From Chloroflexota bacterium (GTDB lineage: Bacteria > Chloroflexota > Limnocylindria > QHBO01): a stretch of 13,451 nucleotides of DNA. Under the pieces are notes generated by a model that searched no databases, had not been told where the DNA came from, and was given only the letters and a program-made list of their open reading frames with translations. Shown piece by piece: positions 6,631-13,451 of this stretch. Location: NCBI GenBank assembly GCA_005879815.1, contig VBKA01000075.1:1-13451 (forward strand). Direction: 5' to 3'. The position numbers were made by a program, and so were the translations under genes. Each line of letters opens with the position of its first letter. Within the stretch, counting starts at the first letter, position 1.

Positions 6631-6673
6631 GCGATGCCACCCGCCTGAGTGGTGAGCGCAGGAAGTGGCGAGG

Positions 6674-8377
6674 TCAGCCCGTAGCCGCGGTCCTGAGCTG
6701 CGCCTCGAGCTCCGCGATCGGCTTCACGGACCGCTCACCGGTCGCGCGGACCGTCACCTCCACGCCCCCCGCCGCCAGCGAGCGCGGCGAAAGGGTCACG
6801 ATCAATGGCATGCCCAGAAGCTCGGCGTCGGTGAACTTGACCCCCGGCGACTCGTCGCGGTCGTCGTAGAGGACCTCGACTCCGGCATCCTTGAGGCGTG
6901 CGTAGAGGCCGTCCGCCTCCTCCGCGATGCGTGGCTCCTTGGCTGCCGCAATCGTGACCAGGTGGGCCGGATACGGCGCGACCTCGGCGGGCCACACGAT
7001 GCCCTTCTGGTCGTGGTGAGCCTCGACGATGCACGCCACGTTGCGTCCCACCCCGATCCCGTAGCTGCCCATCACGATCGGGTGTCGCTCGCCGTCCTCG
7101 CCGAGGTAGGTGGCGCCCATCGGGATGCTGAAGTCGGTCCCCAGCTTGAAGATGTTCCCGACTTCGATGCCATTGCGCAATGCGACCGCGGCGCCGCACT
7201 TGGGACATGGGTCGCCGTTTCGAGCGTTCACGACATCGGTCACCATGTCCGGGCTGAAGTCGCGCCCGACGTTCACGTTGCGCAGGTGAAACCCTTCGCG
7301 ATTGGCCCCCGCGACCAGGTTCGGTGAACGGGCGACCAGGTCGTCGACGATCACCACCGTGTCATGGGCACCGATTGGCGAGGCGTAGCCAGGCACCATC
7401 CCCGCTGCACGGATCTCCTCCGCCTGGGCAGGCCGCAGGGAGTAGGCCTTCACCGCGTTGGCGAGCTTGGTCTCGCTCACCTCGTAGTCGCCCCGCGTGA
7501 TCACGGTCAGCAGCCGTCCGTCACCGGTCACGAAGAAGGTTGCCTTTGCGGTCCGGTCCGCGCCGATCTCTAGGACGCGAGCCAGGTCCGCGATCGTGGC
7601 CGCGCCCGGGGTCGCCACTTCCTCGGTCGCCATCGGCTCCTCGTTGGGCGGCTCCGGCTTGCCGACCATGGCGATCTGCTGGTTGGCCGCGTAGTCGCCG
7701 CGCTCACAGAGCACCAGCGTGTCCTCGCCCCATTCGTTGAGCACCATGAACTCGTGGGCGAGACTGCCGCCCATGATGCCGACATCGGCGCCGACAACGA
7801 TCGCGTCGAGTCCCAGTCGCCCGAAGATGCGCGTGTAGGCCTCGTAATGCAGCTGGTAGCTGTGGTCGAGCCCAGCCGTGTCGAGGTCGCAGCTGTAGCT
7901 GTCCTTCATCACGAACTCCCGGACCCGGATCAGTCCGCCCCGGCTTCTCGGCTCGTCGCGGAACTTGGTCTGGATGTGGTAGATCAGCAATGGGAGCTGG
8001 CGGTAGCTGCTCACCAGGTCGTGCAGGAGGCTTGCGACCACCTCCTCGTGGGTCATGGCCAGCACCATGTCACGCCCGGTGCGGTCCTTGAAGCGGAGCA
8101 GCTCCGGACCGATCTTCTGGTACCGGCCGCTCTCGCGCCACAGGTCCGCGGGCTGCACGACAGGCATCTCCATCTCCTGGCAGCCGATGCGGTCCATCTC
8201 CTCCCGGATCACCTGCTCAACCCGGCGTGTCACCCGCCATCCGAGGGGCAGCAGCGAGTAGATGCCCGAGCCGATCTGCCGGACGTATCCCGCACGGATC
8301 AGGAGCCGATGCGACGCCATCTCGGCGTCCGCCGGATCGTCGCGCAGGCTTGCGAAGAAGAGCTGCGATAGGCGCAT
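6674..8377 (-). CDS. proS: Prolyl-tRNA synthetase, bacterial type
   Basis: This 567-residue cytoplasmic enzyme charges tRNA-Pro. The class II core is complete: motif 1 region at about 47-75, THEE at 109-112, motif 2 with FRDEPRSRGGLIRVREF at 139-155, and motif 3 region VMGSYGIGVGR at 435-445. The editing insertion domain, typical of the bacterial long form, occupies roughly 225-385. CPKCG at 391-395 and the C-terminal anticodon-binding domain (about 470-567) follow. Length matches the family. The start is ATG 8377, where the conserved N-terminus (MRLSQLFFASLRDDPADAE) begins; no Shine-Dalgarno is present, and a TATCCT hexamer lies 10 bases upstream. The reading frame of the preceding transporter runs 79 bases into this gene. 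Confidence 0.97.
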   Translation of the reverse strand: MRLSQLFFASLRDDPADAEMASHRLLIRAGYVRQIGSGIYSLLPLGWRVTRRVEQVIREEMDRIGCQEMEMPVVQPADLWRESGRYQKIGPELLRFKDRTGRDMVLAMTHEEVVASLLHDLVSSYRQLPLLIYHIQTKFRDEPRSRGGLIRVREFVMKDSYSCDLDTAGLDHSYQLHYEAYTRIFGRLGLDAIVVGADVGIMGGSLAHEFMVLNEWGEDTLVLCERGDYAANQQIAMVGKPEPPNEEPMATEEVATPGAATIADLARVLEIGADRTAKATFFVTGDGRLLTVITRGDYEVSETKLANAVKAYSLRPAQAEEIRAAGMVPGYASPIGAHDTVVIVDDLVARSPNLVAGANREGFHLRNVNVGRDFSPDMVTDVVNARNGDPCPKCGAAVALRNGIEVGNIFKLGTDFSIPMGATYLGEDGERHPIVMGSYGIGVGRNVACIVEAHHDQKGIVWPAEVAPYPAHLVTIAAAKEPRIAEEADGLYARLKDAGVEVLYDDRDESPGVKFTDAELLGMPLIVTLSPRSLAAGGVEVTVRATGERSVKPIAELEAQLRTAATG

Positions 8378-9093
8378 GGGTCTGCGAAGGATAGCCGGAG
8401 CCGATAAGGCCGGATCCCCGCGCCACGGGCTCGCGCGTGATCGTCGAAGATGTGCTCCGAAGCTCGAAGCTGCCCGAGCGGGATGACCGCCACAGCGAGC
8501 AGGACGAAGCCCACCAGGATCAGCCCGTCGAAGCCAAGCCGGTCGGCCGAGAAGCCGGCCATCAGGCTGCCGAGGATCTGGCCAATGCCCAGGAAGACGG
8601 AGTAGAGCCCCATCATCGCCCCGCGGTCCTCGGGATGCGCCTCGGTCATGTCCGCGAGCAGGCCCAGCGCGGCCGGCGTGGCTCCGGCAAGCACGAAGAG
8701 ACCGCTCAACAGGACGAGCACCAGCGCCCCGACGATGGGCCAGTCGAGGCCCTGGCTGTGGTTGATGCCCGCGACGCCGAGCAGCATGGCGAAGCCGCCG
8801 GCGATCCCGAAGGCGATGATGGTGGTACGCCGAAAGCGCTTGAAGCGGTTGCCCCAGAACACGAGCCCGCCAAGGAAGACGAGCAGCCCGACGCCCGCGC
8901 CGATCGAGATGGCGACCGGCTCGACCCCGCCCGAGAGGACCTGGGTCGGGAAGCGCGGGACCCTGGAGCGCTGGACGAGCTGGAAGACCGACTGGCTGGT
9001 CCATGAGCCGATCACCGCGTTGAGCGCGATCCAGGTGGGTGCCAGCAGCCAGACGGCGCTGCTCTTCAGGAGTTGGAGTCGGAGACGCCCCAT
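8299..9093 (-). CDS. MFS transporter, C-terminal half (separate frame)
   Basis: This stretch encodes six transmembrane segments, from SAVWLLAPTWIALNAVIGSW through LILVGFVLLAVAVIPLGQL, including a motif-A-like GFSADRLG. It reads as helices 7-12 of a major facilitator transporter whose helices 1-6 lie just upstream in another frame. ATG 9093 is the first in-frame ATG near the junction, but the natural-looking sequence GRLRLQLLKS starts there, directly continuing the N-terminal half. The last 26 or so residues are Arg-rich and overlap proS by 79 bases, an unusual tail that may be a read-through past a lost stop. If not translated on its own, this is half of a gene broken by a frameshift. Substrate unknown. 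Confidence 0.75.
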   Translation of the reverse strand: MGRLRLQLLKSSAVWLLAPTWIALNAVIGSWTSQSVFQLVQRSRVPRFPTQVLSGGVEPVAISIGAGVGLLVFLGGLVFWGNRFKRFRRTTIIAFGIAGGFAMLLGVAGINHSQGLDWPIVGALVLVLLSGLFVLAGATPAALGLLADMTEAHPEDRGAMMGLYSVFLGIGQILGSLMAGFSADRLGFDGLILVGFVLLAVAVIPLGQLRASEHIFDDHARARGAGIRPYRLRLSFADPCAYRSSSSQACATIRRTPRWRRIGS

Positions 9094-9698
9094 CGGTAAA
9101 TCGCGAACGAGCCGCCGTAGACCACGGCGTTCAGCAGGAACGCGGCGGGGCCGATGGCACCGAAGAGGGCCGGACCGACCACGATGCCGAGCCCCAGGCC
9201 GGTCAGCGTCGCCGCCTCGAACCGCGATACGACCCTGCCGCGCAGCCCCTCGTCGACCGAGCTGGCCGCCGCGATGTAGCCCAGGATGGATGGGATGCTG
9301 GCCCCAGCCGCGGCTCCCTCGAGGAGCCGGGTCACACCCAGCCAGACCAGGATCGCGCCCCCTCCGAGCGCACCCAGCACGATCGAGTGCGTGCTGACCG
9401 CGGTCATGACCACCGCGACCGCGCCGAAGATCGGGCCCCACTGCATGACACGGTGTGAGCCGAGGCGATCCGAAAGAACCCCGAACGGCGGGGAGAGGAC
9501 CAGCTCGGACGCGAAATAGAGCGCGCTGAGCAGGCCGACCTCCAGGCCCGAAATGTGGGGGCCACCGTGGTCCTGGAATCGCGCCAGGTAGGTTCCCAGC
9601 ATCGTCCCGGTCAGGCCGGTGGAGAACCGCAGGGTGAACGTCCCGATCAGGACGGCGGTCAGCGACCGCCCAAGGGGGTAGGTCGTCACGGCTCCCAC
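9066..9698 (-). CDS. MFS transporter, N-terminal half (frame ends early)
   Basis: This 210-residue product holds six hydrophobic segments, with the MFS motif A (GVLSDRLGSHRVM) between helices 2 and 3. It ends at GVSDSNS, exactly where the loop between helices 6 and 7 should continue. The remaining six helices follow in the -1 frame. Inserting one G into the GGGG run (CCCC, 9088-9091) would fuse the halves into about 466 residues, a normal MFS size, reading RWGRLRLQLLKS across the joint. It begins with GTG 9698, 18 bases after the stop of the metallopeptidase gene; GTG 9689 is an alternative. Whether this is a sequencing error, a true pseudogene, programmed frameshifting or two half-transporters cannot be decided here. 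Substrate unknown. Confidence 0.82.
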   Translation of the reverse strand: MGAVTTYPLGRSLTAVLIGTFTLRFSTGLTGTMLGTYLARFQDHGGPHISGLEVGLLSALYFASELVLSPPFGVLSDRLGSHRVMQWGPIFGAVAVVMTAVSTHSIVLGALGGGAILVWLGVTRLLEGAAAGASIPSILGYIAAASSVDEGLRGRVVSRFEAATLTGLGLGIVVGPALFGAIGPAAFLLNAVVYGGSFAIYRWGVSDSNS

Positions 9699-9716
9699 AG
9701 CGTAGTCGCGGCGTCC

Positions 9717-11762
9717 CTACGCATGTCCCGACGGGGCGGAGAAGGGGGCCTGGACCTCCGAGTCCGGCCTGTCCGGCACGACGATTCGCCGGCGCCGTCG
9801 CCGGCGCAGCGCGAATGCGCCCATTGCCAGGCCGTCGAGGAGCAACGCGCCGCCGCCGACCACGCCCACGCGGATCCGCCCGGCGTTGGCCGCAGCCCTT
9901 CGCTCCTCCCTGGCAGCGCGTGCATCCCTGACGGCGGAGTCGGCGTCTCCCTTCTCGAAGTCCGCTCGCGCGATCCCCAGCCTGTGCGCAGGGTCTGCGA
10001 AGAGCAGCCCGACGGACTCGAGCGCTGACGTCGGCTGGCCGAGCTCGATGATGGCCGATCCCAGCGCCGTCAGCGCGGCCAGCTCCGCTCCGCCATCCTG
10101 CCTGGCAAGGTCGAAGGTCGTCCCGGACTCGAAATCCGCCTTGAGCGTGCCTGGCACGTGGAGGTTGAGGCGGGCTGCCTCAGCGGCGATTCGATCCCGG
10201 TCAGCGAGCACGGAGCGCGCGTCGGCGAGCTCGATCTGAAGCGCAGCAAACTGCCACGCGCCCAGGGTGTAGCGGACCTGGTAAGGCAGCTCCCAGTCAG
10301 CGGCGGCAGTCACGGTGCGCGCGTAGTCGGCTCGCGCCGTCGAGCGCGCGTCGAGGGCGCGGGCCTCGTCAACGGTGACGACCCACTGGCGCCACAGGTC
10401 CGTATAGCCGTGCTTGGTGCGCTCTTCCAGCAGGTCGAGCAACCGCTGCCAGCCTTCGACGGTGGCCGCCAGCCCCTTCTCCGGCGTGGAGCCGGGGTGC
10501 GCCGGCTGATACGAGCCCTCGCTGTCCTCGGCAGCCCGCCAGACCGCATGCAAGCCGCTGATGCCGGATCGGGCGGCAATGAGCTGGGCGATGCGGTAGC
10601 TGGCGGCGTACCCGTACTCCTCGGTGAGGGGTGGCTCATCGCCGATCCCGCCCCATGCATTGAGCGGGATCTTCGCGGCGGAGAGCTGAGCGGTCACGGT
10701 GAAGGGCTGGCCGTCGGTGGCGATGCGCTTGCCTGCCTCGACGCCGTAGTACTCCGCCCACGCTTCGGCGATCCACCGGCCGCTGAGGAGGTTGTCGTTG
10801 AACCAGGTGTGGGCCGTCTCGTGGAGGGTCGTGTAGCCATCCGCGTCGTAGCGGACGTCGATCGTCTCAGTCACCGTGTTGTAGACGCCGGCGTAGTCGC
10901 CCAACCGCGAGCCAGCGGCCTCCTCGACTCGCAGCGGACCGTGGACCTGGTAGTCGAGACCGATGAGGTCTCGCAGCACTGGCAGGCCCCTGGACACGAT
11001 CGCCTTGGTCCGCGCACCCCAGGCCGGATCGTCCTCCCAGGCCCGAATCTGGACCGTGACCGTACCTTCCGGCAGGCGAATGGAGGTGGAGGTCTGGTGA
11101 AAGGCGCCTGGTCGCTCGGCGGTGATGTAGGCAAAGAAGCTCTGGGGGTCCGGGATGGCCGCGGTGGTCAGGATCGTGGAGCCGTCTGACGCGTGGTTGG
11201 TCGTCAGGTCCCCGGTCTCGATCGTCACGGCGTAGCCGGCCGGTACCGTCACCGAAACCGAGCTGCCGGCCGTACCGCGGCTGCCGAAGGCCCAGATCGG
11301 GAAGGCGACGAGGCTCGCCGCGACTCGCACGTCACGCTGCGGCAGGCCGCCTGGATCCAGGATGTCGAAGGCGAACATGAACGGGTAGGTCGTCCCATGG
11401 AAGAGGCTCCGTCCAAAGGCGACCTCGATCGTCGTGAACTCCTTGGAGCTCGACACGATGCGAGCAACGAGCGTCGCGCCACCCGAGGATGCGGTCAGGT
11501 TGCGGATCGCCGGGTGCACGGCGAAGCGAGCCGCCGAGTAGTAGTAGCGCCCGGTCGGCGGATCCGGAGTCACGTTCGTCGCTCTGGCCTGGACCGTGAC
11601 GTGGATCCGCTTCTCGGCCGGCAGCGCAACGTAGCGCGTCTGGGTAACGATCTGCAGACCGTTGGGTGCGGCGCGAGCGACGGGTGGAGCGACGAGGGCG
11701 ATTCCCCCGACCAGCGTCGCGACGGCAACCGCCAGGAGCGGCCGGGCAACGAAGCCGAACAC
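9717..11762 (-). CDS. Secreted, C-terminally anchored M1-like metallopeptidase
   Basis: The 681-residue protein starts with a signal peptide (hydrophobic 9-26, cleavage near ARAAP, 29-33). A beta-rich region to about 240 precedes a gluzincin core: HETAH at 314-318 followed by TWFN and then WIAEAWAEYYG at 330-340. His314 and His318 should bind zinc with Glu315 as catalyst. The third ligand is probably Glu333, where the usual NEG motif of M1 enzymes is AEA; Glu337 is the alternative. A helical, Ala-rich C-terminal part leads to a transmembrane helix at 632-652, then seven arginines and a short cytoplasmic tail. This places the catalytic domain outside the cell, tethered to the membrane. It begins with GTG 11762. 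No Shine-Dalgarno is evident. The substrate is unknown; the MFS gene follows after 18 bases. Confidence 0.85.
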   Translation of the reverse strand: MFGFVARPLLAVAVATLVGGIALVAPPVARAAPNGLQIVTQTRYVALPAEKRIHVTVQARATNVTPDPPTGRYYYSAARFAVHPAIRNLTASSGGATLVARIVSSSKEFTTIEVAFGRSLFHGTTYPFMFAFDILDPGGLPQRDVRVAASLVAFPIWAFGSRGTAGSSVSVTVPAGYAVTIETGDLTTNHASDGSTILTTAAIPDPQSFFAYITAERPGAFHQTSTSIRLPEGTVTVQIRAWEDDPAWGARTKAIVSRGLPVLRDLIGLDYQVHGPLRVEEAAGSRLGDYAGVYNTVTETIDVRYDADGYTTLHETAHTWFNDNLLSGRWIAEAWAEYYGVEAGKRIATDGQPFTVTAQLSAAKIPLNAWGGIGDEPPLTEEYGYAASYRIAQLIAARSGISGLHAVWRAAEDSEGSYQPAHPGSTPEKGLAATVEGWQRLLDLLEERTKHGYTDLWRQWVVTVDEARALDARSTARADYARTVTAAADWELPYQVRYTLGAWQFAALQIELADARSVLADRDRIAAEAARLNLHVPGTLKADFESGTTFDLARQDGGAELAALTALGSAIIELGQPTSALESVGLLFADPAHRLGIARADFEKGDADSAVRDARAAREERRAAANAGRIRVGVVGGGALLLDGLAMGAFALRRRRRRRIVVPDRPDSEVQAPFSAPSGHA

Positions 11763-11790
11763 CGCGGGAGTATGCCCGAAACGTGAAAGG

Positions 11791-11805
11791 CGCCCGTCCC
11801 GGGCG
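11791..11805 (-). terminator. Candidate intrinsic terminator of trxA
   Basis: A 6-base perfect stem (CGCCCG / CGGGCG) with a 3-base loop lies 28 bases after the trxA stop. On the minus strand it is followed by CCTTTCACGTTTC, which is only moderately T-rich. It separates trxA from the metallopeptidase gene that begins at 11762. Confidence 0.5.
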
Positions 11806-11832
11806 GGGCGAGCGCCGTGCGTCAGAGGCGGG

Positions 11833-12177
11833 TCAGGCCGAGGGGGCCGCCAGGCTCTCCAGGCCGAATGCGACCTCGAGCTGGTCGAGGGGACGGAAGC
11901 CGACCGCGGCGCGGGGCGCCTGGCCCGGGGCGAACATCGCGACGGTGGGGATGCTCATGATTCCGTAGTGCATCGCCGTATGGGGATTGGCATCCACATC
12001 GAGCTTGACGACCTCGACCTTGCCCGCGTACTTCGCGGCGAGCTTGTCGATCTCCGGAGCGACCATGCGACACGGCCCGCACCACGTGGCCCAGAAATCC
12101 ACGACCACCGGCTTGTCGCTCTTGAGGACGACCTCCTCCCAGGTGGCATCGGTCACTTCGCGAACATTGGATGACAT
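11833..12177 (-). CDS. trxA: Thioredoxin
   Basis: This 114-residue cytoplasmic thiol-disulfide oxidoreductase has the classical layout: VVVDFWATWCGPCRMVAPEI with the active site CGPC at 33-36 and buried Asp27. KLDVDANP follows at 58-65, and the cis-proline lies in SIPTV (Pro77). The last helix ends in an Ala/Ser-rich tail. The length is normal for thioredoxin. The start ATG 12177 is where the fold begins (VREVTDATWEEVV), with AAAGGA about 13 bases upstream; a longer in-frame start would run into the regulator gene. It lies 40 bases downstream of the ArsR-family gene on the same strand, so it is probably controlled by it. No thioredoxin reductase gene is visible. Confidence 0.97.
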   Translation of the reverse strand: MSSNVREVTDATWEEVVLKSDKPVVVDFWATWCGPCRMVAPEIDKLAAKYAGKVEVVKLDVDANPHTAMHYGIMSIPTVAMFAPGQAPRAAVGFRPLDQLEVAFGLESLAAPSA

Positions 12178-12217
12178 CGGTATGTCTTGATCCTTTCGGT
12201 TGGTACTGCGCCCGCGG

Positions 12218-12514
12218 CTAACGGGCCATTTGCTGAAGGAGGCGGTAGGCATCCAGGATGGAGCGCTCCGTGAGCCGATAGAAGACGGTGCTTCCCTCGC
12301 GGCGGCTGGCAACGATGCCCGCGCCGCGCAGCACCGCCAGGTGCTGGCTCATGTTGGGGACCTGGCACCCGATGCATCGGCTCAGGTCGCTCACCGACCG
12401 TTCGCCCGCCGCCAGCTCCTCCACCACGCACAGGCGTTTGGGATCGGAGAGGGCCTTGGCGATCGCGGCCGCACGATTGCGGAGCGCCTCATCGGTGGGG
12501 GTTATGACGTCCAT
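12218..12514 (-). CDS. ArsR/SmtB-family repressor with CxxC, upstream of trxA
   Basis: This 98-residue winged-helix protein shows the family pattern: ALSDPKRLCVVEELAAGE (helices 1-2), SVSDLSRCIGC, the recognition helix QVPNMSQHLAVLRGAGIV (51-68), and the wing SRREGSTVFYRL (70-81). Cysteines are at 29, 47 and 50. Cys47 and Cys50 form a CxxC directly before the recognition helix, a place where oxidation, persulfidation or thiol-reactive metal could alter DNA binding. It is not the CxC of arsenic-type ArsR, although Cys positions differ widely in this family. The gene precedes trxA by 40 bases, so a thiol-redox switch controlling thioredoxin is a reasonable inference. The start ATG 12514 lies 9 bases after a -10-like hexamer, without a Shine-Dalgarno. 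Confidence 0.92.
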   Translation of the reverse strand: MDVITPTDEALRNRAAAIAKALSDPKRLCVVEELAAGERSVSDLSRCIGCQVPNMSQHLAVLRGAGIVASRREGSTVFYRLTERSILDAYRLLQQMAR

Positions 12515-12523
12515 CCACCGCGA

Positions 12524-12552
12524 ATGATCTCATGGTTTGCGCAAACCCGCAA
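12524..12552 (-). promoter_or_regulatory. Candidate promoter of the arsR-trxA operon
   Basis: On the minus strand TTGCGG (12547-12552) and GATCAT (12524-12529) are separated by 17 bases. Each matches the sigma-70 consensus only partly. The hexamer ends 9 bases before ATG 12514, giving a nearly leaderless message. A perfect palindrome fills most of the spacer, which supports this placement. Confidence 0.4.
12534..12547. promoter_or_regulatory. 14-bp perfect palindrome, candidate ArsR operator
   Basis: GGTTTGCGCAAACC is a perfect inverted repeat located 20 bases upstream of the arsR start and between its candidate -35 and -10. Position and symmetry are those expected for autoregulation by a dimeric ArsR-family repressor. 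No other perfect copy was noticed in the window. Confidence 0.6.
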
Positions 12553-12579
12553 GTCCCGCAGGCCCGCGAATAACCCCCG

Positions 12580-12621
12580 CGATCGTGACACGCAAGGTGT
12601 CGCAGGGCATGTGCACGATCG
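12580..12621. repeat. Nested inverted repeats before the zinc-ribbon gene
   Basis: CGATCGTG (12580-12587) and CACGATCG (12614-12621) form 8-base inverted arms 26 bases apart. Inside them GACAC (12587-12591) and GTGTC (12597-12601) form a small second hairpin, sharing one base with the outer arm. The outer arm ends 4 bases before ATG 12626. It could be an mRNA structure or an operator; the arms partly match chance CGATCG-rich sequence. Confidence 0.35.
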
Positions 12622-12625
12622 GGCC

Positions 12626-12781
12626 ATGACTATTCAGCTCGATTGCCCCTGGTGCCACGACGAGATCGCCTTTCAGGTCGACGAGACCGCCGACGAGCTC
12701 GTTTGCACCGCCTGTGGAATCCGGACCGAATTCGCGCCGGATCCCGTGGCGACTTTCGGCCTCCTCTACGACGCCGCCTGA
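12626..12781 (+). CDS. Small CPWC zinc-ribbon protein
   Basis: This 51-residue protein has four cysteines in two knuckles, CPWC (7-10) and CTAC (27-30), separated by the acidic FQVDETADEL. The C-terminus (FAPDPVATFGLLYDAA) looks conserved in similar small proteins of high-GC bacteria. It should bind one structural zinc, and its function is unknown. The start ATG 12626 gives a compact domain; a longer open frame upstream in the same phase crosses the divergent arsR gene and is spurious. No Shine-Dalgarno is seen. It diverges from arsR-trxA with 111 bases between starts, and its final 16 bases overlap the end of the convergent S9 peptidase gene. Small size leaves some doubt, but the cysteine pattern is strong. 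Confidence 0.8.
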   Translation: MTIQLDCPWCHDEIAFQVDETADELVCTACGIRTEFAPDPVATFGLLYDAA

Positions 12782-13451
12782 CCTCGCCGAACCGCGCGGC
12801 TCGCGCCCCGCCGGCCCATCGCGTCTCGCAGATGATCGAGCGCGAGGGTGAACCACCTCCGGCGCGCGGAAGGTCGACGCAGGGTGTGCCGTTGGTTGGG
12901 CAGCGTCACCACGGTTGCGGGGCGGCCGCGGGCGCCCAGCGCGTCCTGAAGCCACGAGGTATGACGCGGATGAACGTTCTCGTCGACCGTTCCATGGACG
13001 ATGAGCAGCCATCCTTGCAGGTCGCCGGCGTACGTCAGCAGCGAGGACCGCCGGTAGCCATCCGCGTTGGTGGCCGGCGTGCCGAGGTACCGTTCGGTGT
13101 AGGCGCTGTCGTAGCCCGTCCAATCGACGACCGGCGACCACGCCGCGCCGGCGCGGAACAGGTCGGGGCGCCGGGCCATGGCCATCACGGTCAGGTAGCC
13201 GCCATAGCTGCCTCCAGTGATCGCAACCCGTTCGAGGTCGACCTCGCCGCGGCCGGCGAGGGATTCCAGGACGCGGATCTGGTCATCGACCTCGACCTTG
13301 CCGAACGCGCCCGCGATCGGCGCCTCGAAGGAAAGCCCACGGTTCGCGGTCCCGCGGTTGTCGGCCACGATCACCGTGAAGCCGGCGCGCGCCAGCGCCT
13401 GGCGGTATGGCTCGACCGTCAGCTCCCAGGACTCGCCGACGTACTGGGAAT
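12766..13451 (-). CDS. S9-family prolyl oligopeptidase/dipeptidyl peptidase, partial (C-terminal part)
   Basis: The last 227 residues of an alpha/beta-hydrolase peptidase are visible; the N-terminal propeller part lies beyond the right edge. It enters the window reading SQYVGESWELTVEPYRQALA and continues with VIVADNRGTANRG. The catalytic triad is present: nucleophile Ser81 in GGSYGGY, Asp156 in HGTVDENVHPRHT and His188 in LPNQRHTL (visible numbering). The combination is typical of S9B/S9C peptidases, which release dipeptides or cut oligopeptides after proline. An Arg/Ala-rich tail closes the protein. The stop codon lies inside the convergent zinc-ribbon gene, a 16-base tail-to-tail overlap. 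Whether it is secreted cannot be judged without the N-terminus. Confidence 0.93.
   Translation of the reverse strand, partial: SQYVGESWELTVEPYRQALARAGFTVIVADNRGTANRGLSFEAPIAGAFGKVEVDDQIRVLESLAGRGEVDLERVAITGGSYGGYLTVMAMARRPDLFRAGAAWSPVVDWTGYDSAYTERYLGTPATNADGYRRSSLLTYAGDLQGWLLIVHGTVDENVHPRHTSWLQDALGARGRPATVVTLPNQRHTLRRPSARRRWFTLALDHLRDAMGRRGASRAVRRGQAAS

Noticed and set aside
6631..6673. Terminator between the LLM gene and proS
   Set aside because: Only a weak 4-base CCAC/GTGG pairing is present, below what chance gives in GC-rich sequence.
5595..6869. Plus-strand open frame of 424 codons overlapping the DUF427 and LLM genes
   Set aside because: It is Arg/Ala/Gly-rich low-complexity translation out of phase with two recognisable proteins.
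1..12514. Arsenic resistance system (ArsA-type ATPase plus ArsR-type regulator)
   Set aside because: The two genes are more than 11 kb apart, no arsB, arsC, arsD or acr3 is visible, the visible part of the ATPase has no Cys, and the regulator sits with thioredoxin.
12200..12781. 193-codon plus-strand frame ending in the zinc-ribbon protein
   Set aside because: Most of it is antisense to arsR; only the last 51 codons from ATG 12626 resemble a protein.

Overview
The window is a high-GC bacterial chromosome segment, densely packed and mostly on the minus strand. No gap between genes exceeds about 145 bases. The mix of genes (an ArsA/Get3-type ATPase, an F420-type luciferase-like oxidoreductase, DUF427, a CPWC small zinc-ribbon protein, an S9 peptidase) and several starts with a -10-like hexamer close upstream and no Shine-Dalgarno suggest Chloroflexota or an actinobacterial relative. 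That is an inference from gene style, not from a marker phylogeny. I saw no rRNA, tRNA, CRISPR array, insertion sequence or phage gene.

Left edge (1-2050): a tight minus-strand operon of two paralogous 98-residue proteins of unknown function followed by an ArsA/Get3-like ATPase that runs off the window. A membrane-anchored protein of unknown function (226 aa) diverges from it. This operon is the best candidate for an undescribed system.

2100-4530: a carbon-starvation (CstA) family transporter preceded by a small thioredoxin-fold CxxC protein, probably co-transcribed.

4586-6630: a divergent pair. An SDR oxidoreductase with an altered active site lies on the minus strand. On the plus strand a DUF427 protein is translationally coupled (GTGA overlap) to an F420-type luciferase-like oxidoreductase.

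6674-11762 (minus): a secreted, C-terminally anchored M1-like metallopeptidase, then an MFS transporter split into two overlapping frames by an apparent one-base lesion in a G run, then prolyl-tRNA synthetase.

11791-13451: an ArsR-family regulator with a CxxC motif drives thioredoxin, with a perfect 14-bp palindrome inside its likely promoter. A divergent 51-residue zinc-ribbon gene has an inverted repeat in its leader. Its end overlaps the end of a convergent S9 prolyl-oligopeptidase-family gene, which is cut by the window edge.

Recurring themes are thiol redox (thioredoxin, CxxC thioredoxin-like protein, CxxC ArsR), nutrient import (CstA, MFS) and extracytoplasmic or peptide hydrolysis (M1-like, S9).
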